DNA of 64,000 nt. Source: Streptomyces longwoodensis. GTDB lineage: Bacteria > Actinomycetota > Actinomycetes > Streptomycetales > Streptomycetaceae. The stretch spans positions 232,542-296,541 of the forward strand of contig NZ_KQ948559.1 of NCBI RefSeq assembly GCF_001514125.1. Direction: 5' to 3'. Shown here piece after piece: positions 34,178-42,843 of this stretch. The first letter of the stretch is position 1. Each line of letters opens with the position of its first letter. The notes beneath the pieces are model-generated. The model worked only from the letters and a program-made list of their open reading frames with translations. It was not told where the DNA came from and made no database searches. Position numbers and translations under genes: made by a program.

Positions 34178-36372
34178 GCGCCGGCCCCGTCCACGGCACC
34201 TGGGAGCCCGAGCCCGCCGCCCGCTGGGAGGACGCCTTCCTCACCGGCAACGGCCACCACGGCGCCCTGGTGTCGGGCGACCCGGAGGCCGACCGGGTGA
34301 TCGTCACCCAGCACACCCTGGTCCGCCCCAACGGCTCGGAACACGCCGGGCCGCCGGAGCTCGCCGACCGGCTCACCGCGCTGCAGGACCGCCTGCTGGC
34401 CGGCGACCCGCGGGCCGCCGAGGACTTCACCGACGGACGGCCGCTGCAGTGGGTGCAGCCCTTCCACCCGGCCTTCCGCGTCCACCTGGACCGGACCGTG
34501 CCGGAGCCCCGCCCCGCCTACCGGCGCCGCGTCGACTTCACCACCGGGGTGGTCGAGGCGACCTGCGGCGACTGGCGCAGCCGGGTCTTCGTCTCCCGCG
34601 CCGACGACGTGGTCGTCCAGTACGTCACCGCGCCCGGCCCGTCCCTCACCCTCTCCCTGGACCACCGCCTGCCCGGCGCCCCGGCCCGCCTGGGCGTCGG
34701 CCAGGGGGCCGTCCTCACCCCCGAGGGCGCCGTGCTGAGCCTGCGGGCCCGCTACCCGGGCGGCGACCGCGCCTACACCGGCGTCACGGTCGCCGCCGTC
34801 ACGGGCGGCACGACCGCCCTCGGCCCGCGCGGCCTGCGCGTCGAGCACGCCGACGCCCTCCTGCTGCTCACCCGCGTCCACCGGCACACCGGCGACCTCG
34901 ACGTCGTCCCCGCGTCCCGCGCCCTGCGCGACCTGGCGCGGGAGCCGTACGACGACCTGCTGGAGCGGCACCTCGCCCGGCACCGCGGCGCCTACCGCCG
35001 CGTCACCCTCGACCTGCGCGCCGACCCCGCCGAACGCGAGCTGCCCGGCAGCGAGCTGCTGAAGCGTCCGGGCAGCCCGGCCCTGCTGGAGCGGCTCTTC
35101 GCGGCCGGCCGCTACCACCTGCTGTCCTCCTCCGGGGTCCTGCCGCCCCGGCTGACCGGCCTGTGGACCGGCGAGTGGTCCACCGCCTGGTCGGGCGCGT
35201 TCACCCTGGACGCCAACCTGGGCCTGCAGACCGCCGGCGCCGCGGCCGCCGACCTGCCCGAGGTCACCGAGGCCCTGGCCGCTCTGGTCCGGCGCCAGCT
35301 GCCCGACTGGCGGGACAACGCCCGCGCGGTCTTCGGCACCCGCGGCGCCGTCGCCCCCGCCCACACCGACGGCGAGTCGGGCCACTGCGTCCACTTCAGC
35401 CGTGAGTACCCGCTGCACCTGTGGACCGCGGGCGCCGACTGGCTGCTCAAGCCGCTCGTCGACCACGACGACACCCGGGGCGCACGCGACCCCCGCACGG
35501 CCGCCGCCCTCGCCGAAGTCGCCACCTTCTACGAGGATTTCCTCACCCGCACGGACGCCGACGGACGCCTCGTCGTGGTGCCCTCCTACTCCCCGGAGAA
35601 CCGGCCCGCGAACGCGGGCTGGGGCACGCTCGACGCGGCCATGGACCTCTCGGCGGCCCGCCACGCCCTGCGCACGGCCGCCGCCTACCACCTCGGCACC
35701 CCGGACGCCGACCGCTGGCGCGCCCTCGCCGACCGGCTCCCGCCCCACCGGGTCAACGCCGACGGCGCCCTCGCCGAATGGGCCCGCCCGGAGCTGGCGG
35801 ACTCCTACGACCACCGGCACCTCAGCCACCTCTACGGCGTCTGGCCGCTCGACGAGATCACCCCGTACGACACCCCCGCCCTGGCCGCCGCCGCGCACCG
35901 GGCGCTGGAGCTGCGCGGCACGGAGAACGACTCCGCGCACGGCCACCTCCACCACGCCCTGGTCGCGGCCCGCCTCCGGGACGGCCGGCGGGTCGCGCAG
36001 GCGCTCACCGCCGTGCTGGAGGGCGACTGCTTCCACCCCTCCCTGATGAGCGCCCACTACCCGAACCGCGACGTCTACAACGCCGACGCCGCCCACACCC
36101 TGCCCACGGTGCTCGTCGAGGCGCTGGTCCAGTCGACCCCCGACCGGCTGGTCCTGCTCCCCGCGCCGCCCCCGTCCCTCCGCGAGGGCGAACTGCGGGG
36201 CGTGCGCACCCGGTTCGGGGCCCGGGTCGACCTCACCTGGACGTCCGACGGCGCAACGGCCGTCGTCCGCCCGACGCGCACCGCGCGCGTCGACCTCAGG
36301 ACCCCCTCCGGTGCCCGGCCGCTCGACCTGGTCGCCGGAGAGGACCGCGTCGTCCGTCTGGAGGCGCGGTGA
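34174..36372 (+). CDS. GH95 alpha-L-fucosidase (or alpha-L-galactosidase)
   Basis: ATG 34174 overlaps the GH42 stop; the product has 732 residues. The family signature GRYHLLSSSGVLPPRLTGLW opens the (alpha/alpha)6 barrel. The PSYSPEN segment carries the expected general acid (Glu475), and YNADAAH holds the expected base aspartate (Asp638). HRHLSHLYGVWP is also conserved. One position differs: the usual Asn-x-Asn that activates water reads Asp346-Ala-Asn348. The enzyme is an inverting exo-glycosidase for alpha-1,2-linked L-fucose. It has no signal peptide and acts in the cytoplasm. The Asp change may affect specificity. Confidence 0.85.
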   Translation: MSAGPVHGTWEPEPAARWEDAFLTGNGHHGALVSGDPEADRVIVTQHTLVRPNGSEHAGPPELADRLTALQDRLLAGDPRAAEDFTDGRPLQWVQPFHPAFRVHLDRTVPEPRPAYRRRVDFTTGVVEATCGDWRSRVFVSRADDVVVQYVTAPGPSLTLSLDHRLPGAPARLGVGQGAVLTPEGAVLSLRARYPGGDRAYTGVTVAAVTGGTTALGPRGLRVEHADALLLLTRVHRHTGDLDVVPASRALRDLAREPYDDLLERHLARHRGAYRRVTLDLRADPAERELPGSELLKRPGSPALLERLFAAGRYHLLSSSGVLPPRLTGLWTGEWSTAWSGAFTLDANLGLQTAGAAAADLPEVTEALAALVRRQLPDWRDNARAVFGTRGAVAPAHTDGESGHCVHFSREYPLHLWTAGADWLLKPLVDHDDTRGARDPRTAAALAEVATFYEDFLTRTDADGRLVVVPSYSPENRPANAGWGTLDAAMDLSAARHALRTAAAYHLGTPDADRWRALADRLPPHRVNADGALAEWARPELADSYDHRHLSHLYGVWPLDEITPYDTPALAAAAHRALELRGTENDSAHGHLHHALVAARLRDGRRVAQALTAVLEGDCFHPSLMSAHYPNRDVYNADAAHTLPTVLVEALVQSTPDRLVLLPAPPPSLREGELRGVRTRFGARVDLTWTSDGATAVVRPTRTARVDLRTPSGARPLDLVAGEDRVVRLEAR

Positions 36373-36403
36373 ACCCCCTCCCCCCACCCATGGAAGGGAC
36401 ACC

Positions 36404-37117
36404 ATGGCAGCACGCACACCGAGCCGTCTCACCCGGTTGGCGCTGGCGGCCGCCCTCGCGATCGGTGCCACGGTCGGCCTCGCCTCCGCCCCCGCCTCGG
36501 CCGCCGTCTGGAGCTCCTGCGACCAGTGGGGCACCACCACGCTGAACGGCTACACGCTCTACAACAACATCTGGGGCTCCGGCGCCGGCAGCCAGTGCGT
36601 CTGGGCCAACTCCGGCACCAACTGGGGCGTGTGGGCCGACCACCCCAACACCGGCGGCATCAAGTCGTACCCCGACGCCAAGAAGGTGATCAACAAGTCG
36701 ATCACCTCGCTCTCCTCGCTCACCAGCAGCTACAACGTCACGGTCCCGTCGTCCGGCGCCTACAACACGTCCTACGACATCTGGGACACCGACTACGACT
36801 ACGAGATCATGCTCTGGGTCAACAAGACCGGGGCCGTCGGACCCCTCGGCACCTCGCAGGGCACCGTGACGCTGGGCGGGCACACCTGGACCGTGTACAA
36901 GGGCAGCAACGGCGCCAACGAGGTCTTCTCGTTCGTCCGCACCTCGAACTCGACCTCCGGGACCGTCAATGTCCTGCCCATCCTGAAGTGGATCAAGGAC
37001 ACCAAGGGCTGGTTCGGCAACGAGACCATCGGCGACGTCCAGTTCGGCTACGAGATCACCTCGTCGTCCGGCGGCCTGAACTTCCAGACCAACAACCTGA
37101 CTGTCAGCAGCAGTTGA
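36404..37117 (+). CDS. Secreted GH12 endoglucanase/xyloglucanase
   Basis: ATG 36404 follows GGAAGGG by 5 nt and starts a 237-residue precursor with a clear signal peptide (about 1-34, ASA-AV). The mature protein is a single GH12 beta-jelly-roll with nucleophile YEIMLW (Glu134) and acid/base FGYEITS (Glu217). There is no carbohydrate-binding module, unlike many Streptomyces GH12 cellulases. This suits a soluble polysaccharide such as xyloglucan or beta-glucan better than crystalline cellulose. It is the last gene of the operon and the only secreted hydrolase in the locus. Confidence 0.9.
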   Translation: MAARTPSRLTRLALAAALAIGATVGLASAPASAAVWSSCDQWGTTTLNGYTLYNNIWGSGAGSQCVWANSGTNWGVWADHPNTGGIKSYPDAKKVINKSITSLSSLTSSYNVTVPSSGAYNTSYDIWDTDYDYEIMLWVNKTGAVGPLGTSQGTVTLGGHTWTVYKGSNGANEVFSFVRTSNSTSGTVNVLPILKWIKDTKGWFGNETIGDVQFGYEITSSSGGLNFQTNNLTVSSS

Positions 37118-37132
37118 CCCACCGATCGGAGC

Positions 37133-37170
37133 GGAAGGGCCGGCTTCCCCCGCGGGGAGCCGGCCCTTCC
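37133..37170. terminator. Bidirectional terminator between GH12 and GH31 genes
   Basis: A 13-bp stem (GGAAGGGCCGGCT with AGCCGGCCCTTCC) extends with a one-base bulge into TCCCC/GGGG around a CGC loop. It lies 16 bp after the GH12 stop and 8 bp before the end of the convergent GH31 gene. Confidence 0.8.
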
Positions 37171-37177
37171 CGCGCGC

Positions 37178-39226
37178 CTACTCCGCGACCGGCAGCCGCG
37201 CGCCGTCCCGCAGGAACAGCGGGATGCGCTCCAGCGGCGCGTCCACGGTGACGGGCCCGCCGCCCGCGTACGCCGCGCCGGTCCACGCGTCGGTCCAGCC
37301 CGCGCCGGCCGGCAGGTGCACCGTGCGGGTGGTGGCCCCCGCCTCCAGGACCGGGGCGACCAGCAGGTCCCGCCCCAGCAGGTAGGCGTCCGCCACGTCC
37401 CAGGCCGCCGGGTCGTCCGGGAACTCCAGGAACAGCGGGCGCATCACGGGCAGCCCCTCCTCGTGGGCCTCGCGCATCACCTGCAGGACGTACGGCCGCA
37501 GCCGTTCCCGCAGCCGGAGGTAGCGCTCCATGACCGCGCCGGCCTCCTCCCCGTACGACCACACTTCGTTGGGGCCGCCGGTCATGTCCGGGCCCAGCGG
37601 CATGGCCGGGTCGCGGAAGCCGTGCAGGCGCATCAGCGGGGACAGCGCGCCGAACTGGAACCAGCGCACCATCACCTCGCGGTACGCCGGGTCGTCCGGG
37701 TCGCCGCCGTGGAAGCCGCCGATGTCGGTGTTCCACCACGGGATGCCGGACAGCGCCGTGTTCAGGCCGGCCGCAACCTGGCGGCGCAGGGTCGCGAAGT
37801 CGGTGCCGATGTCGCCCGACCACAGCGCGGCGCCGTAGCGCTGACTGCCCGCCCAGGCCGAGCGGTTGAGGGTGATCACCTCGTCGTCGCCGGCACCGGA
37901 CGCGCGCAGGCCCTCGTGGAACGTGCGGGAGTTCTCGGCCGGGTAGAGGTTGCCGACCTCCAGGCCGGGGCCCGCCCAGTAGCGCAGGTTCTCCGGAAAG
38001 CCCGGCTTCAGCTCCGGCTCGCAGGCGTCCAGCCAGAACGCCGTGATGCCGTACGGCTCCAGGTAGTTCTCCCGGATCCGCGACCACACGAAGTCCCGGG
38101 CCTCGGGGTTGGTCGCGTCGTAGAACGCCACCTGGACGGTCGAGGCGACCTGCTTGTCCGGCCAGTCGGCGTGCGCCATCGGGCCGTACTGGGTGCCGAT
38201 GAGGTAACCGCGCTGCTCCATCACCGGGTGGTTCTCCGACAGCGGGGACACGGACGGCCACACCGAGACGACCAGCTTGACGCCCAGCTCGTCCAGTTCG
38301 CGCACCATGGCCGCGGGGTCGGGCCATTCCGCCGGGTCGAACCTCCACTCGCCGAGGTGCGTCCAGTGGAAGAAGTCGCAGACGATCGCGCTGAGCGGCA
38401 GGCCCCGCCGCTTGTACTCCCGGGCCACCGACAGCAGTTCGTCCTGCGTGCGGTAGCGCAGCTTGCACTGCCAGAACCCGGCCGCCCACTCCGGCAGCAT
38501 CGGTGTGCGGCCGGTCACCGCGCTGTAGCGGCGCTGCCCGTCGGCCGGCGTGCCCGCGGCGATCCAGTAGTCGATCTGCCGGGCCGAGTCGGCCACCCAG
38601 CGGGTGCCGTTGTGCGCCAGCTCCACCCGCCCGATGGCCGGGTTGTTCCACAACAGGGTGTAGCCGCGGCTGGAGGTCAGCACCGGCACGCTCACCTCGG
38701 CGTTGCGCTGCACCAGGTCGAGGACCAGGCCCTTCTGGTCGAACCGGCCGTGCTGGTGCTGCCCCAGGCCGTACAGCCGCTCCCCGTCGTAGGCGGCGAA
38801 CCGCTGCTCCAGCCGGTGGTGGCCGCCCCCGACCGCCGTGTACAGCCGCGGTCCCGGCCACCAGAAGTGGGCGCGCTCCTCGGCGAGCAGTTCGGACCCG
38901 TCCTCCGTGCGCAGGAAGCGGACCAGGCCCTCGGCGTCCACCTCGACGGTCAGCGCGCCGACCGTCACCCGGCCCCGGCCGTCCTCGACCTTCACGGTGG
39001 CGGGGGCGGGCGGCGCCCCGTCGAGCAGGGCGCCCGGCAGGTCCTCCAGGACCGGCCCGCCGAGCCGCGCCCGGACCCGGACCGCGTCCGGACCCCACGG
39101 TTCGACGCGGACCGTCTCCTGGCGGCCGCTCCACTCCAGCGCCCCGCCCCGCTCGCGGAACGTGCCGACGGTCGGGGACGACTGCGCGAGGCTGACCTCG
39201 GGTGCGTGTGCGGCAGGCTGATTCAC
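37178..39226 (-). CDS. GH31 alpha-xylosidase
   Basis: The GTG start at 39226 has AGGAG 9 nt upstream, giving 682 residues. The GH31 retaining mechanism is visible: the nucleophile in FWLDACEPE (Asp400) and the acid/base in LWSGDIGTD (Asp472). The nucleophile segment with the EPE tail and the FWQCKLRYRTQDELL entrance match YicI-type alpha-xylosidases rather than alpha-glucosidases. There is no signal peptide, so it acts on imported oligosaccharides to remove alpha-1,6-xylose from the non-reducing end. It lies downstream of lacI on the same strand, separated by a 183-bp gap with a tandem repeat. Confidence 0.9.
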   Translation of the reverse strand: MNQPAAHAPEVSLAQSSPTVGTFRERGGALEWSGRQETVRVEPWGPDAVRVRARLGGPVLEDLPGALLDGAPPAPATVKVEDGRGRVTVGALTVEVDAEGLVRFLRTEDGSELLAEERAHFWWPGPRLYTAVGGGHHRLEQRFAAYDGERLYGLGQHQHGRFDQKGLVLDLVQRNAEVSVPVLTSSRGYTLLWNNPAIGRVELAHNGTRWVADSARQIDYWIAAGTPADGQRRYSAVTGRTPMLPEWAAGFWQCKLRYRTQDELLSVAREYKRRGLPLSAIVCDFFHWTHLGEWRFDPAEWPDPAAMVRELDELGVKLVVSVWPSVSPLSENHPVMEQRGYLIGTQYGPMAHADWPDKQVASTVQVAFYDATNPEARDFVWSRIRENYLEPYGITAFWLDACEPELKPGFPENLRYWAGPGLEVGNLYPAENSRTFHEGLRASGAGDDEVITLNRSAWAGSQRYGAALWSGDIGTDFATLRRQVAAGLNTALSGIPWWNTDIGGFHGGDPDDPAYREVMVRWFQFGALSPLMRLHGFRDPAMPLGPDMTGGPNEVWSYGEEAGAVMERYLRLRERLRPYVLQVMREAHEEGLPVMRPLFLEFPDDPAAWDVADAYLLGRDLLVAPVLEAGATTRTVHLPAGAGWTDAWTGAAYAGGGPVTVDAPLERIPLFLRDGARLPVAE

Positions 39227-39313
39227 GTGGCGTGCTCCTGGAGGAGGGCAGACAGGGCGGTGCCCCGGGGCGGACCCGGTGCGCGAGTGACCTGGACGGG
39301 AGAAAAACCTCTG

Positions 39314-39369
39314 GACGGAGAGACGGAGAGACGGAGAGACGGAGAGACGGGGAGACGGGGAGATGGGGA
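39314..39369. repeat. 8-bp tandem repeat array
   Basis: Seven contiguous 8-bp units, GACGGAGA four times, GACGGGGA twice and GATGGGGA once. They lie in the 183-bp interval between lacI and the GH31 gene. Read on the gene strand the array is a pyrimidine-rich tract before the GH31 ribosome site. Unit number could vary between strains. Confidence 0.85.
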
Positions 39370-39409
39370 GGCGGAGGAGACGGCGGGGACGGCGGGGGCG
39401 GTGGGGGAG

Positions 39410-40423
39410 TCAGCCGGCCGAGGGAGCGGGGCCGGAGCTCGCGCGGACGGTCAGCTCGGGCGCGAGCAGCACCACGTCGTCCTCGCGCCGCCCGTCGAGC
39501 TTGGCGACCAGGCGCTCCACGGCGTACCGGCCCATGTCCTGCGCGGGGATGGCGACCGAGGTCAGCCGCACGGACGCCTGGGTGGCGACCTGGTCGGGAC
39601 AGATACCGACCACGGAGACGTCCTCGGGCACCGCCCGGCCCTGCTGGCGCAGCAGCGCGAGCAGCGGCTCCACCGCCGACTCGTTCTGCACGACGAAGCC
39701 CGTGGTCCCGGGGCGCTCGTCGAGGATCCGGGCGAGCGTCACGGCCATCGCGTCGTACCCGCCCTCGCACGGCCGGTGCAGCACCCGCAGCCCCGCCTCG
39801 CGCGCCCGGGACCGCAGTCCGTCCAGGGTGCGCTCGGCGAAGCCGGTGTGCCGCTCGTAGACCGCGGGGGCCTCGCCGATCACCGCGACGTCCCGGTGGC
39901 CCAGCGTGGCCAGGTGCTCCACGCACAGCGCGCCGGTCGCGGCCCAGTCCAGGTCGACGCAGGTCAGCCCGGAGGTGTCGGAGGGCAGCCCGATCAGGAC
40001 CGACGGCCGGCCGGTCCGCCGCAGCAACGGCAGCCGCTCGTCGTCGAGTTCGACGTCCATCACGATCATCGCGTCGGCCAGCCCGCTCCCGGTGACGCGG
40101 CGGACCGCGTCGGGCCCCTCCTCGCCGGTGAGCAGCAGGACGTCGTAGCCGTGGAGGCGGGCGGTGGTGGCCACCGCGATGGCGATCTCCATCATCACCG
40201 GCACGTACATGTCCGTGCGCAGCGGGATCATCAGCGCGATGATGTTGGACCTGCTGCTGGCCAGGGCGCGGGCGCCCGCGTTGGGGTGGTAGCCCAGCAC
40301 CCGGATGCTCTGCTCGACCCGCTCCCGGGTGGTGGCGGAGATGGACCGCTTGCCGCTGAGGACGTAGCTCACCGTGCTCGCCGAGACTCCGGCGTGCTGG
40401 GCGACCTCGGCGAGAGTGACCAT
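39410..40423 (-). CDS. LacI-family repressor of the xyloglucan-type locus
   Basis: ATG 40423 is preceded by GGAGAG at 6 nt; the product has 337 residues. The N-terminal helix-turn-helix reads TLAEVAQHAGVSASTVSYVLSG and the hinge ARALASSRS. The periplasmic-binding-protein-like effector domain follows from about 60. The SYVLSGKRSIS recognition segment differs from the more common SRVLNG. Its own promoter region holds two copies of the palindrome also found at the GH3 and transporter promoters, so it very probably binds TCGAAGCGCTTCGA. It would be released by an oligosaccharide inducer. Confidence 0.9.
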   Translation of the reverse strand: MVTLAEVAQHAGVSASTVSYVLSGKRSISATTRERVEQSIRVLGYHPNAGARALASSRSNIIALMIPLRTDMYVPVMMEIAIAVATTARLHGYDVLLLTGEEGPDAVRRVTGSGLADAMIVMDVELDDERLPLLRRTGRPSVLIGLPSDTSGLTCVDLDWAATGALCVEHLATLGHRDVAVIGEAPAVYERHTGFAERTLDGLRSRAREAGLRVLHRPCEGGYDAMAVTLARILDERPGTTGFVVQNESAVEPLLALLRQQGRAVPEDVSVVGICPDQVATQASVRLTSVAIPAQDMGRYAVERLVAKLDGRREDDVVLLAPELTVRASSGPAPSAG

Positions 40424-40441
40424 CCAGCTCTCCAGGCGGTG

Positions 40442-40454
40442 TGAAGCGCTTCGA
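40442..40454. promoter_or_regulatory. LacI-type operator 3 (imperfect), lacI leader
   Basis: TGAAGCGCTTCGA matches the palindrome at all but the outermost position. It lies between the lacI promoter and its start codon, where it could act as an autoregulatory roadblock. Confidence 0.65.
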
Positions 40455-40494
40455 CAGTGCGCGGGGCGAACAGGGGCGGTTTGAGGGTGGTTCG

Positions 40495-40523
40495 ACAGTA
40501 GCTTCGGCGCGAGTCGGTGTCCA
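40495..40523 (-). promoter_or_regulatory. Promoter of lacI-GH31
   Basis: Leftward TGGACA (40518-40523), 17 bp, TACTGT (40495-40500), a close match to vegetative promoters. It is bracketed by operators 3 and 4, a layout that allows repressor looping. Confidence 0.6.
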
Positions 40524-40530
40524 TAGGTTG

Positions 40531-40544
40531 TCGAAGCGCTTCGA
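40531..40544. promoter_or_regulatory. LacI-type operator 4
   Basis: A perfect TCGAAGCGCTTCGA copy just upstream of the lacI -35. The remaining 320 bp to the acyl-CoA dehydrogenase gene holds no gene that I can support. Confidence 0.8.
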
Positions 40545-40782
40545 CAGCTTTCTACTGTGCGCCGTACGACGCCGTGGCCGCCCCCGGCCCCGGTCCCGGC
40601 CCCATCCTTCCGCGCCCGTCGCCGGTGCGTCGCCCGACCGGCCCAAACCGCCGTACGTCACCTGGCGTGCCCGGCGACCGGGCCGCGGCCAGCGCGGCCA
40701 AGGGTCCGGGGCGTGCCGGCGCGCCCGTCCGGCGCGTCCCCGGCGTGCCAAGGCGTGCGCGCAGGGTGGTGACCTTGTCCGG

Positions 40783-40805
40783 GATCGGGTACCAACGATC
40801 GGGTA
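40783..40805 (+). promoter_or_regulatory. Direct repeat upstream of acyl-CoA dehydrogenase gene
   Basis: GATCGGGTA occurs twice with 14-bp periodicity (40783-40791, 40797-40805), 59 bp before the ATG and next to TTGTCC (40775-40780). It could be a regulator site or part of the promoter; there is no independent support. Confidence 0.3.
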
Positions 40806-40863
40806 GCACCCGTCGGTAACCGAACGTCCCCCCCCATCCCGATTCGCGGCGAGGTGAGCCTCC

Positions 40864-42807
40864 ATGTCCGCCAGCCCCATCGAGTCCGCTGGACGACCCA
40901 CCGTCTCCGAACGCGAGGCACGCCAGGTGGCGGAGGCCGCCCGTGAGCAGGAGTGGCGCAAGCCCAGCTTCGCCAAGGAACTGTTCCTCGGCCGCTTCCG
41001 CCTCGACCTGATCCACCCCCACCCCACCCCGCCCGCCGAGGACGTCCAGCGCGGCGAGGAGTTCCTCGCCAAGCTCCGCGACTTCCTCGAGACGAAGGTC
41101 GACGGGGCGCTGATCGAACGCGAGGCCCGCATCCCCGACGAGGTGGTCGACGGGCTCAAGGAGCTCGGCGCCCTCGGCATGAAGATCGACCCCAAGTACG
41201 GCGGGCTCGGCCTCACCCAGGTGTACTACAACAAGGCGCTCGCCCTCGCGGGCTCCGCCTCCCCGGCGATCGGCGTGCTGCTGTCGGCGCACCAGTCGAT
41301 CGGCGTCCCCCAGCCGCTGAAGCTGTTCGGCACCCGGGAGCAGAAGGAGACCTTCCTGCCCCGCTGCGCCCGCACCGACATCAGCGCCTTCCTGCTCACC
41401 GAGCCCGACGTCGGCTCCGACCCGGCGCGGCTCGCCACCACCGCGGTGCCCGACGGCGACGACTACGTCCTCGACGGGGTCAAGCTGTGGACCACCAACG
41501 GCGTCGTCGCCGACCTGCTGGTCGTCATGGCCCGGGTGCCCAGGAGCGAGGGACACCGGGGCGGCATCACCGCCTTCGTGGTGGAGAGCAACTCGCCCGG
41601 CATCACCGTGGAGAACCGCAACGCCTTCATGGGCCTGCGCGGCATCGAGAACGGCGTCACCCGCTTCCACCGGGTCCGCGTCCCCGCCGCGCACCGCATC
41701 GGCGAGGAGGGCCAGGGCCTGAAGATCGCCCTGACCACGCTGAACACCGGGCGGCTGTCCCTGCCCGCCTCGTGCGTCGCGGCCGGCAAGTGGTCGCTGA
41801 AGATCGCCCGCGAGTGGTCGGCGGCCCGCGAGCAGTGGGGCAAGCCCGTCGCCCACCACGAGGCCGTCGGGTCCAAGATCTCCTTCATCGCGGCCACCAC
41901 CTTCGCCCTGGAGGCGGTGCTCGACCTCTCCTCGCAGATGGCCGACGAGAACCGCAACGACATCCGCATCGAGGGCGCGCTCGCCAAGCTGTACGCCTCC
42001 GAGATGGCCTGGCTGATGGCCGACGAGCTCGTCCAGATCCGCGGCGGCCGCGGCTTCGAGACGGCCGACTCGCTGCGGGCCCGCGGCGAGAAGGCGGTGC
42101 CCGCCGAGCAGTTGCTGCGCGACCTGCGGATCAACCGCATCTTCGAGGGCTCCACCGAGATCATGCACCTGCTGATCGCGCGCGAGGCCGTCGACGCCCA
42201 CCTCTCGGTCGCCGGCGACCTCATCGACCCCGACAAGTCCCTGTCCGACAAGGCACGGGCGGGCGCGGGCGCCGGCGTCTTCTACGCCAAGTGGCTGCCC
42301 CGCCTCGTCGCCGGACCCGGACAACTGCCCAACGCCTACGCCGAGTTCAAGCACGGCGTGGACCTCTCCCCGCACCTGCGCTATGTCGAGCGGCACGCCC
42401 GCAAGCTCGCCCGCTCCACGTTCTACGCCATGTCGCGCTGGCAGGGCCGGATGGAGACCAAGCAGGGCTTCCTCGGCCGGGTCGTCGACATCGGCGCGGA
42501 GCTGTTCGCGATGAGCGCCGCGTGCGTGCGCGCGGAGATGCTGCGCCGCCAGGACGACCACGGCCGCGAGGCCTACCAGCTCGCCCACGCCTTCTGCGAG
42601 CAGGCCCGGCTGCGCGTCGACGCGCTGTTCACCCGGCTGTGGGCCAACACCGACGACCTGGACCACAAGGTCGTCAAGGGCGTCCTGTCGGGCACCTACG
42701 CGTGGCTGGAGGAGGGCATCGTCGACCCCTCGGGCGACGGACCGTGGATCGCCGACACGACCCCCGGCCCGTCCCTGAAGGAGAACGTCCACCGCCCGAT
42801 CCGCTGA
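40864..42807 (+). CDS. Acyl-CoA dehydrogenase, very-long-chain type
   Basis: The 647-residue FAD-dependent acyl-CoA dehydrogenase introduces the alpha-beta double bond in fatty acyl-CoA. The N-terminal helical domain, the flavin-binding FLLTEPDVGSDPA and LWTTNG strands, and the catalytic base region NRIFEGSTEIMHLL are visible. Beyond the usual 390 residues it has about 200 more (from about 440), as in VLCAD/ACAD9-like enzymes where this part contacts membrane or partner. There is no partner gene beside it, and it is not linked functionally to the sugar cluster. Confidence 0.9.
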   Translation: MSASPIESAGRPTVSEREARQVAEAAREQEWRKPSFAKELFLGRFRLDLIHPHPTPPAEDVQRGEEFLAKLRDFLETKVDGALIEREARIPDEVVDGLKELGALGMKIDPKYGGLGLTQVYYNKALALAGSASPAIGVLLSAHQSIGVPQPLKLFGTREQKETFLPRCARTDISAFLLTEPDVGSDPARLATTAVPDGDDYVLDGVKLWTTNGVVADLLVVMARVPRSEGHRGGITAFVVESNSPGITVENRNAFMGLRGIENGVTRFHRVRVPAAHRIGEEGQGLKIALTTLNTGRLSLPASCVAAGKWSLKIAREWSAAREQWGKPVAHHEAVGSKISFIAATTFALEAVLDLSSQMADENRNDIRIEGALAKLYASEMAWLMADELVQIRGGRGFETADSLRARGEKAVPAEQLLRDLRINRIFEGSTEIMHLLIAREAVDAHLSVAGDLIDPDKSLSDKARAGAGAGVFYAKWLPRLVAGPGQLPNAYAEFKHGVDLSPHLRYVERHARKLARSTFYAMSRWQGRMETKQGFLGRVVDIGAELFAMSAACVRAEMLRRQDDHGREAYQLAHAFCEQARLRVDALFTRLWANTDDLDHKVVKGVLSGTYAWLEEGIVDPSGDGPWIADTTPGPSLKENVHRPIR

Positions 42808-42843
42808 CCGGCCCGCACGGCCCGTCCCGTTCCGTGTCCCCCG

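Noticed and set aside
39314..39369. Repeat array considered as CRISPR
   Set aside because: Units are 8 bp and contiguous without spacers; no cas genes.
24995..40544. Sugar locus considered as a recent genomic island
   Set aside because: GC content and codon use look like the flanks, and I see no integrase, tRNA gene, direct-repeat borders or transposase.
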